From contig NZ_JAQIOY010000004.1 in NCBI RefSeq assembly GCF_028023555.1, positions 124,001 to 188,000 on the forward strand: a stretch of DNA of 64,000 nt. The letters run 5' to 3'. The notes under the pieces are model-generated. The model did no database searches and was not told the DNA's origin. It saw nothing but the letters and a program-made list of their open reading frames with translations. The position numbers and the translations under genes are program-made. The DNA comes from Thalassococcus_A lentus (GTDB lineage Bacteria; Pseudomonadota; Alphaproteobacteria; Rhodobacterales; Rhodobacteraceae). Positions 15,851-22,642 of this stretch are shown here, in pieces. Each line of letters opens with the position of its first letter. The first letter of the stretch is position 1.

Positions 15851-18430
15851 GTGCAGGCAGAGGACATCAAACGCAAAGCCTTTAGGTTTGTAAGAGACAC
15901 CGAGCTTGGCCCAGTGGTTCTCGATCTTCTCATTCCCCAATGCGTTCCGCTTTCATTTGAAACAGAGTTGTGGGATTTCAAAAGAAAACCACCGTTATTG
16001 GATGAACATCCGGATGTGGCGGCTAGAGACTTACATAAACTCGAGATCCATGAACTGATCAAAGACATCGCCTCTTTCCACAACTCATTTGGGGGCTACA
16101 TCGTTTTCGGCGTGGAAGACTCAGGTGCCGAACGTGTTGTGGGATGCAGCGCCACACTGGATCTCGGTGACATTTCTAAGCGTTTCAAATCACATACTGG
16201 GCGGGACATCGAGTTGTTTCAAAATACTCTTCAGGTTGGGGAGAAGAATGTTCTTCTATTATTAGTCCCTAGAAGGAAACGATCAGAAGAACCTATTCAA
16301 TTTTTGAAGACAGGCCCAAGCTCAGAAACGAAGAAAGCAGCTTACCAAAAAGGCTCCATATATATTCGAAGGCTGGATGAGTGTCGTCCGGCTGCCAATT
16401 CTTCAGAGGATTGGGCGTTTTTATTTTCTGATAGGATCGTTTCAGATAGTCTGACAACTTCAAAGAAAGAAAACATACCATCCAATCTCCCCCCCAGAGA
16501 TCCAGATTTAGTCCAATTTGTTGGGAGGGAAGACGAACTTACGTCTCTTAGATCATGGGTCTTGGACAAGCGGAGCCCAGTCAGGCTAATTTCAGGGATA
16601 GGAGGCTTAGGAAAAACTTCTGTAGCGTACCACTTCTGCGAAGAGTTAGCTGTGTCCGGAGCGGGTGACTTTGAGTATATTGCTTGGGTGTCTGCCAAGA
16701 AAACAACCTACGCGGCGTTGCGCGGTGGATTGGTCAAGACGACCCGGCATGATTTTTCAACTGTTTATGAACTCCTTGAAAGACTGGTGATTTTGATCGC
16801 TGGCGAAAGCTCTGTTGATGACGATGCGGAAGAAGAAGAACTCGCAGACATATTGGTTGATGCGTTGAAGTATCGGCCCTCGTTTATCGTTGTTGATGAC
16901 TTGGACAGCCTTTCACCTGAAGAACAAAGAAAGTGCGCCACCGTACTTCAAGAGATTGGATTCAGAACATTGGATCGTGAACACGCTGGCAGCAAATTGT
17001 TAATGACTTCTCGTCTTGATCAAGGGCTCTCACCGACTTCGGTATTGAAGATTTCAGGGCTCGATCATGATGCATTTTGTCTGCACATTGACAATTTGTG
17101 TGATCAATTTGGTCAACCACAGTTCAATTTGCGGCTCGTGAAGCAGGTTTATACGGCTTCTTCCGGCTCCCCCCTCTTTGCCAGCGCTATTGTCAGGATG
17201 GCTAGTCTGGGCGAACCGCCGAAAGAGGTTTGTGAGACATGGGCATCGCAAGATGGTGAAGATGTACGAGAGTTTGCTTTCAAGCGTGAACTTGATCGTC
17301 TCTCGAAAGCGAGTGCTTCTGTTCTGCTTGCAGTAGTAAAGCTCGGAGAAGTAAGCACAGAAGAGCTACTTGAGGCAATCGAAGTTTCAAGAAGATCACT
17401 TTCTGATCACATTAACGAGTTACAGTCTTTTCACTTACTAGGTAAAAAGGAAAATGAACATGGCGACATAGTACTTTCGACTTCCAAAGAGCTCATTGCC
17501 TCAGCTGGAATTCTTAAATCTAGTTTAGGGCAAAGGGCACAAGAGATTGAGCGCCGATGCGCAATAATTCGGAAGAATCAAGGCGATCAATCTCGTGAGG
17601 TTGGGCGAACCATTCGAAAAATCATCAAGTGCTTGGATGAATATGAACCGGATCAAGCATTGGTGTTGGCAAAAGACTTGTCAAAACGAAATCCTAGGAA
17701 TGGTGATGCATGGTGTATTCTCGCTCGCGCATTTTTGAGCGTTCAGCCACCTTACTATCAGCAAGCAGATGATGCCTGTACTAACGCCGTGAAGAATTCT
17801 TGTTCTAGAGCAGAACTTTTTGATTATGTTATTGAATCTAAGAAAGGTATTGGGGATTGGCAGGGCTTGAAATTCTACGCTGATAAAAAACGCTTCAAGT
17901 CAAAAAAGCGAGATCCGGGGCTGGAAGCTTATCTAACTGCAGTTTTTGAGTTGGTTGACTTGGCGAGCCAACGCGGAAGCTACACTGATGCTACAAGGCA
18001 TGCAATGGACGGCGTCACTAAGATCTCGGACAAAGTTCAAAATAGCTACCTCGAAAGTAGCTTCTTCAATAAATTGATCATTGACCAAAATCGACTTGCT
18101 GATCTCGCCATAAAAAACACACGGTTGTCAGTAGAACGCCCTAGAGACAATTTGAGAGTTTCCGACCTGGGTTTTGAATTGATTAATTTGAACGTTCAAA
18201 CGAAAGGGGCAGTTTCGGCAGTTTTCTCTGGTCTAAGCGATTGGACAAATCACGTGAAACAGAACGATCTACTAGATGAAGCAGAAATTGATATCATCTC
18301 AACGAACATTAGAAAGCTGGAACGATTGACCGATATGCTTTCGCAACTTAGCCGAGACGTTTCTATCGAGCTCGACCAAGTGGCTACGATTCAAAAACAA
18401 CTTGGCTTTTTGGGGGCTTCTTTCTCATAG
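15851..18430 (+). CDS. Schlafen/AlbA_2-STAND NTPase (candidate defence protein)
   Basis: An 859-aa multidomain protein with GTG start after AAAGGTGAG. Residues about 34-170 resemble the AlbA_2/Schlafen nucleic-acid domain (ELWDFKRK at 39-46, GGYIVFGVED at 81-90). Residues 220-480 form an NB-ARC-type STAND ATPase: Walker A GIGGLGKT at 249-256, Walker B FIVVDDLD at 345-352, LLMTSR at 383-388 and GSP at 439-441. A winged helix (about 485-545) and a TPR-like helical C-terminus (about 580-859) follow. STAND proteins with an effector at one end and a repeat sensor at the other commonly act as innate-immune switches. The gene is alone, AT-rich, and sits among mobile genes. Anti-phage defence is inferred. 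Confidence 0.78.
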   Translation: MQAEDIKRKAFRFVRDTELGPVVLDLLIPQCVPLSFETELWDFKRKPPLLDEHPDVAARDLHKLEIHELIKDIASFHNSFGGYIVFGVEDSGAERVVGCSATLDLGDISKRFKSHTGRDIELFQNTLQVGEKNVLLLLVPRRKRSEEPIQFLKTGPSSETKKAAYQKGSIYIRRLDECRPAANSSEDWAFLFSDRIVSDSLTTSKKENIPSNLPPRDPDLVQFVGREDELTSLRSWVLDKRSPVRLISGIGGLGKTSVAYHFCEELAVSGAGDFEYIAWVSAKKTTYAALRGGLVKTTRHDFSTVYELLERLVILIAGESSVDDDAEEEELADILVDALKYRPSFIVVDDLDSLSPEEQRKCATVLQEIGFRTLDREHAGSKLLMTSRLDQGLSPTSVLKISGLDHDAFCLHIDNLCDQFGQPQFNLRLVKQVYTASSGSPLFASAIVRMASLGEPPKEVCETWASQDGEDVREFAFKRELDRLSKASASVLLAVVKLGEVSTEELLEAIEVSRRSLSDHINELQSFHLLGKKENEHGDIVLSTSKELIASAGILKSSLGQRAQEIERRCAIIRKNQGDQSREVGRTIRKIIKCLDEYEPDQALVLAKDLSKRNPRNGDAWCILARAFLSVQPPYYQQADDACTNAVKNSCSRAELFDYVIESKKGIGDWQGLKFYADKKRFKSKKRDPGLEAYLTAVFELVDLASQRGSYTDATRHAMDGVTKISDKVQNSYLESSFFNKLIIDQNRLADLAIKNTRLSVERPRDNLRVSDLGFELINLNVQTKGAVSAVFSGLSDWTNHVKQNDLLDEAEIDIISTNIRKLERLTDMLSQLSRDVSIELDQVATIQKQLGFLGASFS

Positions 18431-18525
18431 ACTACGCATGTCCAATGTCAGCTTTGCCGTCCTGATTCTGTTCAGGCTGCAAGTGCAGTGAACTTCTGTT
18501 CTCCGCCCAGACCTCGTAAGGAACA

Positions 18526-19122
18526 TCACCACATTCGGTCAGCAATTTCCAGTTCTTCATCCCCCACCGCGTTTGCGTAGATCGCTGTGGTGGTCATGCT
18601 GGCATGCCCCATCCATTTTTGCAGCATGTGAAGCTGGACGCCTGAGCGGACGGCGTGGATGCCGTAGCCGTGACGCAGGCCCTTGGGTGAGGCTTGGGGG
18701 CCATTGATTTCTGCTTTCTCCATAACCCGTTTGATCCATCGGTAGGCGGTAATTCGGCTAACCTTTTGGCCGCAGACTGTCCAGATCGGCAGGGGCAGCT
18801 CGCGTGGCAGGTCTCGGAACGCTTCGATGAGCTGAGGGGGAACGGGAATTTCGCGGATGTGGTGGTGGCCGCGTTTTTTTAGGCTGCGGAATGAGATGAG
18901 GCGCGCTTGGGCTTGGATGGCAGAGAAGCGCAGCTCGCGCGCCTCGGACAGGCGGCACCCTGTGTAGAACAGCGTCAGGCAAAATGCCCGCACCGTTGGC
19001 TCTTCCCCGTCAGCTGCCGCCAAGAAGCGCGCGCGTTCATCGGTGTTGATGTAGAGCCTTCGGCTCTTGTCGTCATATAGGCGCATCGTGGATGGCATGG
19101 GTGATGTGAAAGCTGCATTCAT
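18526..19122 (-). CDS. Short tyrosine recombinase
   Basis: A 198-aa protein made almost only of the catalytic domain of tyrosine recombinases. R57 (in TGCRLSEARE), K82/K83, R150 (KGLRHG), H173 (MGHASMTTT) and Y182 (AIYAN) fit the active site. There is no N-terminal core-binding domain, as in short invertase or resolvase-like members. The start follows GAGAGG. Two copies of a 19-bp palindrome lie directly upstream (19177-19325), possible binding or recombination sites. It may resolve multimers, flip DNA or assist element excision. Confidence 0.85.
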   Translation of the reverse strand: MNAAFTSPMPSTMRLYDDKSRRLYINTDERARFLAAADGEEPTVRAFCLTLFYTGCRLSEARELRFSAIQAQARLISFRSLKKRGHHHIREIPVPPQLIEAFRDLPRELPLPIWTVCGQKVSRITAYRWIKRVMEKAEINGPQASPKGLRHGYGIHAVRSGVQLHMLQKWMGHASMTTTAIYANAVGDEELEIADRMW

Positions 19123-19171
19123 GACCTCTCGGGGTTAGGGTGATCGAAGGGTTCGAGAGGCTCTGGATGCA

Positions 19172-19330
19172 GTGAAACAAAATTGGCAATTCTGTTTCAG
19201 CGTTTCGCAAGGCATTGAAAATCATGCACTTTGCGCCACCTGCCAGGAGCTTATGCCATCTGAATCACGCTCGCAAGCCGCGTAAATCCTTGTTCTTTCG
19301 CATTGTACAAAATTGCCAATTTTGTTTCAC
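19172..19330. repeat. Pair of inverted 20-bp palindromic sites beside the recombinase
   Basis: The 20-mer GTGAAACAAAATTGGCAATT (19172-19191) recurs exactly inverted at 19330-19311. Each copy is centred on the palindrome ACAAAATTG-S-CAATTYTGT (19177-19195 and 19307-19325). The left copy extends to a 27-bp near-perfect dyad (19173-19199). Centres are 130 bp apart. The region lies between the divergent recombinase and lipoprotein genes. Either operator pair or recombination sites. Confidence 0.75.
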
Positions 19331-19392
19331 GCGAGGCATGTGGAAAACCCATGTGACGCGCCTCCGTTTTGTAACGTTTGGAGGTCTCGAAC

Positions 19393-19671
19393 ATGAAAAG
19401 AATTCCCTATTTCCTGGCTATGGCGGTGCTGGTGCCGGGGTGCATGCAGCCCGATAGTTTTGTCTCAGATGACGCACGGACGGCACGGCAGGAGCTGCGC
19501 CTGCAAGGCTATCAGCACATGTCGTGCAGCCAGCTTGCGCAGCATCGGGCAGCGGCATTGCCTGCGCGTTCCGCCCTAGGGGCCATTTCAGTCACAGGTG
19601 GCCTTGGCCGTCAGACCCTTTCGGACATCGAAGAGATGATGCGCCGCAAAGGGTGCAGGATTCAGGGGTGA
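19393..19671 (+). CDS. Small lipoprotein
   Basis: A 92-aa protein with a lipoprotein signal: short basic start (MKR), hydrophobic core and a VLVPGC lipobox, cysteine near residue 15. The mature part is helical and basic, with CSQLAQHRAA and two further cysteines. GGAGGT precedes the ATG at 19393. It is followed 4 nt later by another exported small protein, so the two form an operon. The pair recalls small envelope parts of conjugation systems, but no family is recognised. Confidence 0.65.
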   Translation: MKRIPYFLAMAVLVPGCMQPDSFVSDDARTARQELRLQGYQHMSCSQLAQHRAAALPARSALGAISVTGGLGRQTLSDIEEMMRRKGCRIQG

Positions 19672-19675
19672 GGAC

Positions 19676-19891
19676 ATGACAATGAAACGATTGATGATTT
19701 TGGCCAGCCTGTCGCCGACCGCAGTTTTTGCGCAGTTCACCGTGCCGGAGGTTCACTACGATCCCCCGCCGACGCAGACAGAGATATATTTCAGCAACCC
19801 CGACAATTGGGTGCAGCTTGGCATCCTTGCCGCGCTCGTAGGTATCGGGGTTTTGCTGTTGGTACGGTGGAAGGGGTCGTCAAAGGATTGA
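19676..19891 (+). CDS. Small exported membrane protein
   Basis: A 71-aa protein starting MTMKRLMIL (a second ATG two codons on). It has a signal-like N-terminus with AFAQ, a short proline-rich exported stretch, one transmembrane helix (about 46-64) and a basic cytosolic tail RWKGSSKD. It sits in an operon with the lipoprotein. Function unknown; the layout resembles small membrane parts of secretion or entry-exclusion systems. Confidence 0.6.
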   Translation: MTMKRLMILASLSPTAVFAQFTVPEVHYDPPPTQTEIYFSNPDNWVQLGILAALVGIGVLLLVRWKGSSKD

Positions 19892-19895
19892 CGTT

Positions 19896-20280
19896 CAGAC
19901 CCGTGTGGACAAGTTCGCGTGCGTTCGCACCCGTGCTTGCTACGATTGAGACATGCAAGAACACACGACACCGCCACGCGCGTGGCTTACGGTCGATCAA
20001 GCCTTTGTCGCCTGCCAGCAGGCGGGGCTTGATCGCACCAAGAAGACAATCCGCTCCTGGGCGCGGAACGAACATGTTGAAGCCCAGAAACAAACCACCC
20101 CGACCGGTGAGCGCTGGATGGTCGAAGAGGCGTCGCTATCTGTGAAAATCCGCTCAGAACTGGAGTTTCAGGCGCAAAGTCAGAACCAGTCCGAACCGGT
20201 GCAGACCCGTGTGCACCCGTCCGAACCGGTGCGCACCATGGACGAACCCGTGCGAACCCGTGCGGACGCGTTCGAACCCC
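19896..20280 (+). repeat. Iterated ACCCGTGC-type motifs in promoter and coding part
   Basis: CAGACCCGTGTG occurs at 19896-19907 and again at 20202-20213. GTTCGCACCCGTGC (19923-19936) lies just before the -10 box of the HTH gene. Inside the gene, GAACCCGTGC repeats in tandem around 20244-20265 with variants before and after, encoding the EPVRT repeats. The recurrence in both promoter and gene suggests a bound DNA motif, although inside the gene it also encodes protein repeats. Confidence 0.45.
19938..19946 (+). promoter_or_regulatory. Extended -10 promoter giving a leaderless start
   Basis: TGCTACGAT then exactly 6 nt (TGAGAC) and the ATG at 19953, the same geometry as at 6081 and 20607. Confidence 0.5.
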
Positions 20281-20582
20281 GGCGTACCGAGGCGAACGAG
20301 GGGGAACGCCAGCAAACCAGTGCCGAGATTGAAGAGCTTCGCCGCGAGCTGCGGTCGCTTGAAATCGACAAGGCCGTACGTGACAGGCAGATCGACTTTC
20401 TGACCGAACAGAACGCGGAAGGGCAGAAGAACCTGCTCAGCCAGAGCCGCTATATCGGCCATCTGGAAACGCAGGTATTGCAGCTGGGCGGCGCGCCAGA
20501 TCAGACCTTTTTGAAAGCGCCAGTGCAGACCCAAGCAGGCGATGTGCGCAACCCTGATCAGCCGCATCTGAATGTGGGTTAG
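19953..20582 (+). CDS. HTH protein with EPVRT repeats and a coiled coil
   Basis: A 209-aa protein. The N-terminus (1-65) looks like a helix-turn-helix/excisionase-like DNA-binding domain (WLTVDQAFVACQQAGLDRTKKTIRSW). A polar stretch with repeated (S/E)EPVRT-like units (about 80-110) follows. A long coiled coil (about 120-175, EIEELRRELRSLEIDKAVRD) and a short tail complete it. The plan recalls KfrA-like plasmid partition/regulatory proteins, but this is only an analogy. It has no Shine-Dalgarno and is probably leaderless. It precedes the small winged-helix gene and the origin-like region. Confidence 0.68.
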   Translation: MQEHTTPPRAWLTVDQAFVACQQAGLDRTKKTIRSWARNEHVEAQKQTTPTGERWMVEEASLSVKIRSELEFQAQSQNQSEPVQTRVHPSEPVRTMDEPVRTRADAFEPRRTEANEGERQQTSAEIEELRRELRSLEIDKAVRDRQIDFLTEQNAEGQKNLLSQSRYIGHLETQVLQLGGAPDQTFLKAPVQTQAGDVRNPDQPHLNVG

Positions 20583-20606
20583 TCCAAAGCAAGAATTCAA
20601 ACGGCA

Positions 20607-20615
20607 TGGTAAAAT
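20607..20615 (+). promoter_or_regulatory. Extended -10 promoter giving a leaderless start
   Basis: TGGTAAAAT, then GACACC (6 nt), then the ATG at 20622. No ribosome-binding site is present between -10 and ATG. Confidence 0.6.
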
Positions 20616-20621
20616 GACACC

Positions 20622-20963
20622 ATGCAAACGATTGGAGAGATCATCAAGGATCGCAACATAGACGTCAAAAATGGCGATATCATTTCGCAGCACCGTGGCT
20701 TTACCCAGGTGCCGAATTTCATTTTGGTCAGCAAGCAGGTGAGCGTTGGGGCCAAGCTGACCTATGCGATGCTTCTCAAATATGCTTGGCAGGATGACTA
20801 TTGCTATCCTGGGCAAGAACGTCTGGCCGATGATATCGGGGTGACGACGCGCAGCGTGGTGAAGTTCATCAAAGAACTGCAAGAGGCGGATTTCATCGAG
20901 GTCGAACGGCGTGGGCAAGGTCGCGCCAACCGCTACATCCTCAATCTGAAACCGCGAAAGTGA
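20622..20963 (+). CDS. Small winged-helix replication-type protein
   Basis: A 113-aa protein with a winged helix-turn-helix (about 35-105): VGAKLTYAMLLKYAW, YPGQERLADDIGVTTRSV as the HTH, and LQEADFIEVERRGQGRANRY as the wing. This HTH_36-like pattern is typical of replication initiators and accessory proteins of plasmids and ICEs. It is followed directly by an AT-rich region with a perfect inverted repeat and a DnaA box, the usual place for an origin. A replication role is inferred from this context. Confidence 0.75.
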   Translation: MQTIGEIIKDRNIDVKNGDIISQHRGFTQVPNFILVSKQVSVGAKLTYAMLLKYAWQDDYCYPGQERLADDIGVTTRSVVKFIKELQEADFIEVERRGQGRANRYILNLKPRK

Positions 20964-20966
20964 TTT

Positions 20967-21081
20967 TCTAGAAGTGAAAAATTTGCACTTCTAGACATGA
21001 AGCTTTTGCAGCCTTGAGATGAAATATTTTCACTTCCTTCTATATAAAAATACTCAATGAAGAAGAGGGAGGTTATCCACA
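20967..21081. other. Origin-like AT-rich region with inverted repeat and DnaA box
   Basis: TCTAGAAGTG / CACTTCTAGA (20967-20976, 20986-20995) is a perfect 10-bp inverted repeat, and the GAAGTGAAAA word recurs inverted near 21025-21040. AT-rich sequence including TATATAAAAATA follows. TTATCCACA at 21073-21081 is a perfect consensus DnaA box. The combination downstream of a replication-type HTH gene fits a plasmid-style origin. The tract could instead be only an operator. Confidence 0.5.
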
Positions 21082-21110
21082 ATCAGGATGGCCTTTAAGG
21101 CAAGAAAGCT

Positions 21111-21141
21111 GGCCGGGATCGGGAGTAGCCAAATCCCAGCC
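21111..21141 (-). terminator. Possible terminator after the integrase gene
   Basis: On the minus strand GGCTGGGAT / ATCCCGGCC (one mismatch) forms a stem downstream of the integrase stop, followed by the moderately T-rich AGCTTTCTTG. Confidence 0.45.
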
Positions 21142-21152
21142 AACCTATCCAA

Positions 21153-22295
21153 TCAACGCTTCGAACGACGCACATTGATCGCCGAGGCGTCAATGACGTT
21201 CTTGAGATGCACGGCATAATGCTTCTCGATCATCTCGACCGATGTTCGGCAATTCTTGGCAATCTGATAGATGTCAGCACCTTCCAACAGTCGGAACGAA
21301 ATGTAGCTGTGCCGCAGCGAGTAGAGCGTCCGGCGGTTGCCTTCGCGGTCGAACTTGAGGCCGGTTTCGGCCAATAACCTGTTGAACTGTTTCTTGTGAT
21401 CGACAGGGAACAGGAGGTCGTTCGGTTTCGGCTCGTTTCTCTCTTTCAACCGTTTGAACGGCATCACGGCTCCGGGCATGCTCTTGCAATAGCCAACGCC
21501 GCGTTTGCCCCGCACCACGATCTCCAGAATGGTGTCGCCCGAATGCTCGTCATCGACGATGGTGACATCGCGATATTCGATGCGGCGCACCTCATCTGGC
21601 CTGACGCCCGTGTTCGCCATGAAGAGCACCATATCGTGCAGCTGTTCAGCTTGATGCCGCCAAGGCTTCGTTTGCGATGCCTTCACGTTTTCGCGGCTGG
21701 CGGTGTAGAGCGTCTTGTATTCATCCGGCGAAAACCAAGCGCGGTGCGCAACCTTTGTCGAACTGCGATAGGGAGCAGACAGGTCAGGCAAAGCGGCCAG
21801 CCATCCCTGACGGATCGCCGTTTTCAGCACCATGCGCAATGTCACGATTTCCTTGTGCATGGTCGAGGCCGAGGGCGGCTTGAAACCGCCGTTCCCCTCC
21901 ATTCTGTGCAAGCGATAGTCTTGCACAACACCCGAAGTCACATCGACCAGAGCCTTTCTCCCGAAGAAGGGCAGCAGGTGGTTGTTCAGGCGTGAGACAT
22001 GCCCGCGCACGTGATCGCGATTGCGCGTGCCGCCGGTCATGACCTCATATTCGCGCATGAACCGGTCAGCCGCTTGCGCAAAGCTTCTACCGCTGACGGC
22101 CTCGCCCCTGATCTGACGATGCTTGAGGTCGAGGAACCAAGTTTCTGCAACTTCCTTGGCCTGCGTCAGCATCTTTTGCTTGGTCGACGTCCTGTGGTTC
22201 TTACCTTCAAGATACGTGGAACATTGCCAAATCTGGCTTTTGCCTCGGCGGTAGAGGTTCACCTTTCCGTCGAGGATTTTATGCGTTTCCTCCAT
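21153..22295 (-). CDS. Phage-type tyrosine integrase
   Basis: A 380-aa integrase with an N-terminal arm-binding-like region (1-60), a SAM-like core-binding domain (about 72-175) and a C-terminal catalytic domain (about 190-370). Catalytic residues visible are R232 (TGVRPDE), K264, R328 (LYSLRHS) and Y360 (KHYAVH). The first His of the usual HxLR is Tyr325 and the later His is replaced by C349 (NCRTS), changes seen in some integrases. GGAGGGG precedes the ATG. The gene starts 125 bp from the 3' end of tRNA-Phe, the expected place for the enzyme that integrated this element there. Confidence 0.92.
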   Translation of the reverse strand: MEETHKILDGKVNLYRRGKSQIWQCSTYLEGKNHRTSTKQKMLTQAKEVAETWFLDLKHRQIRGEAVSGRSFAQAADRFMREYEVMTGGTRNRDHVRGHVSRLNNHLLPFFGRKALVDVTSGVVQDYRLHRMEGNGGFKPPSASTMHKEIVTLRMVLKTAIRQGWLAALPDLSAPYRSSTKVAHRAWFSPDEYKTLYTASRENVKASQTKPWRHQAEQLHDMVLFMANTGVRPDEVRRIEYRDVTIVDDEHSGDTILEIVVRGKRGVGYCKSMPGAVMPFKRLKERNEPKPNDLLFPVDHKKQFNRLLAETGLKFDREGNRRTLYSLRHSYISFRLLEGADIYQIAKNCRTSVEMIEKHYAVHLKNVIDASAINVRRSKR

Positions 22296-22420
22296 CTCTC
22301 AAACCCCTCCGACCTGAGGACAAATCCTTGTGCAAGATTTGTGTAAGAGATGTGTAAGGGCAGATTCGCGATACCGACATGTGTCGATCTTCGCTAAGTC
22401 ATTGGTTTTGTTTGATTTTA
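22296..22420. other. Attachment-site flank between integrase and tRNA
   Basis: The stretch contains the direct repeat GTGTAAG (two copies around 22341-22358, 11 bp apart), which could be integrase arm sites. The att core should be the tRNA 3' end at 22421 onward. The matching copy at the other element end is outside the window. Confidence 0.4.
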
Positions 22421-22495
22421 TGGTGCCCGGGGGCGGAATCGAACCACCGACACGAGGATTTTCAATCCACTGCTCTACCCCTGAGCTACCCGGGC
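22421..22495 (-). tRNA. tRNA-Phe (GAA)
   Basis: The minus strand folds as a 75-nt tRNA: acceptor GCCCGGG pairing with the 3' CCCGGGC, D-loop AGCTCAGGGGTAGAGC, anticodon loop TTGAAAA with GAA, T-loop GGTTCGATTCC and an encoded CCA end. The anticodon stem has one T-T mismatch. It is the integration target of the element, whose integrase lies next to its 3' end; the gene remains intact. Confidence 0.95.
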
Positions 22496-22642
22496 ACGGG
22501 ATGCGCTTTTGGCGCTGGGTGCGGGCGGTCTAGCCGAGGTATTTGGCAGTGTCCAGAGGGTTGCGCAGGTTTTTTGCATTGAAAGGCGCATCAACGGGCC
22601 GAGCCCCTTTATCCTTTGGCTGCAACAGTCTAGAGCCCAAGC

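Larger units (their letters stand above)
1..22420. mobile_element. Integrated plasmid-like mobile element (right part)
   Basis: The block runs from the window edge to the 3' end of tRNA-Phe. It holds a phage-type integrase beside the tRNA, a second tyrosine recombinase, a primase, a replication-relaxation protein, two VirD4/HerA-like ATPases, DUF2958, DUF3768 and DUF736 proteins and an origin-like region. It lacks housekeeping genes, unlike the sequence right of the tRNA. No second copy of the tRNA 3' end was noticed in the window, so the left end is probably outside it. No VirB-type mating-pair genes are visible. An integrative mobilisable or conjugative element is inferred; a prophage is less likely because no structural phage genes are seen. 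Confidence 0.85.

Noticed and set aside
20160..20280. Tandem short repeats that might be read as a CRISPR array
   Set aside because: Repeat units are about 10 bp, irregular, and lie in frame inside a coding gene with EPVRT repeats; there are no equal-length spacers and no cas genes.
1..22420. Prophage interpretation of the element
   Set aside because: No capsid, portal, terminase, tail or lysis genes were seen; the P-loop ATPases are VirD4/HerA-like, not terminases.
1..22420. Insertion sequences or transposons
   Set aside because: No transposase reading frame or matching terminal repeats were found; both recombinases are tyrosine enzymes.
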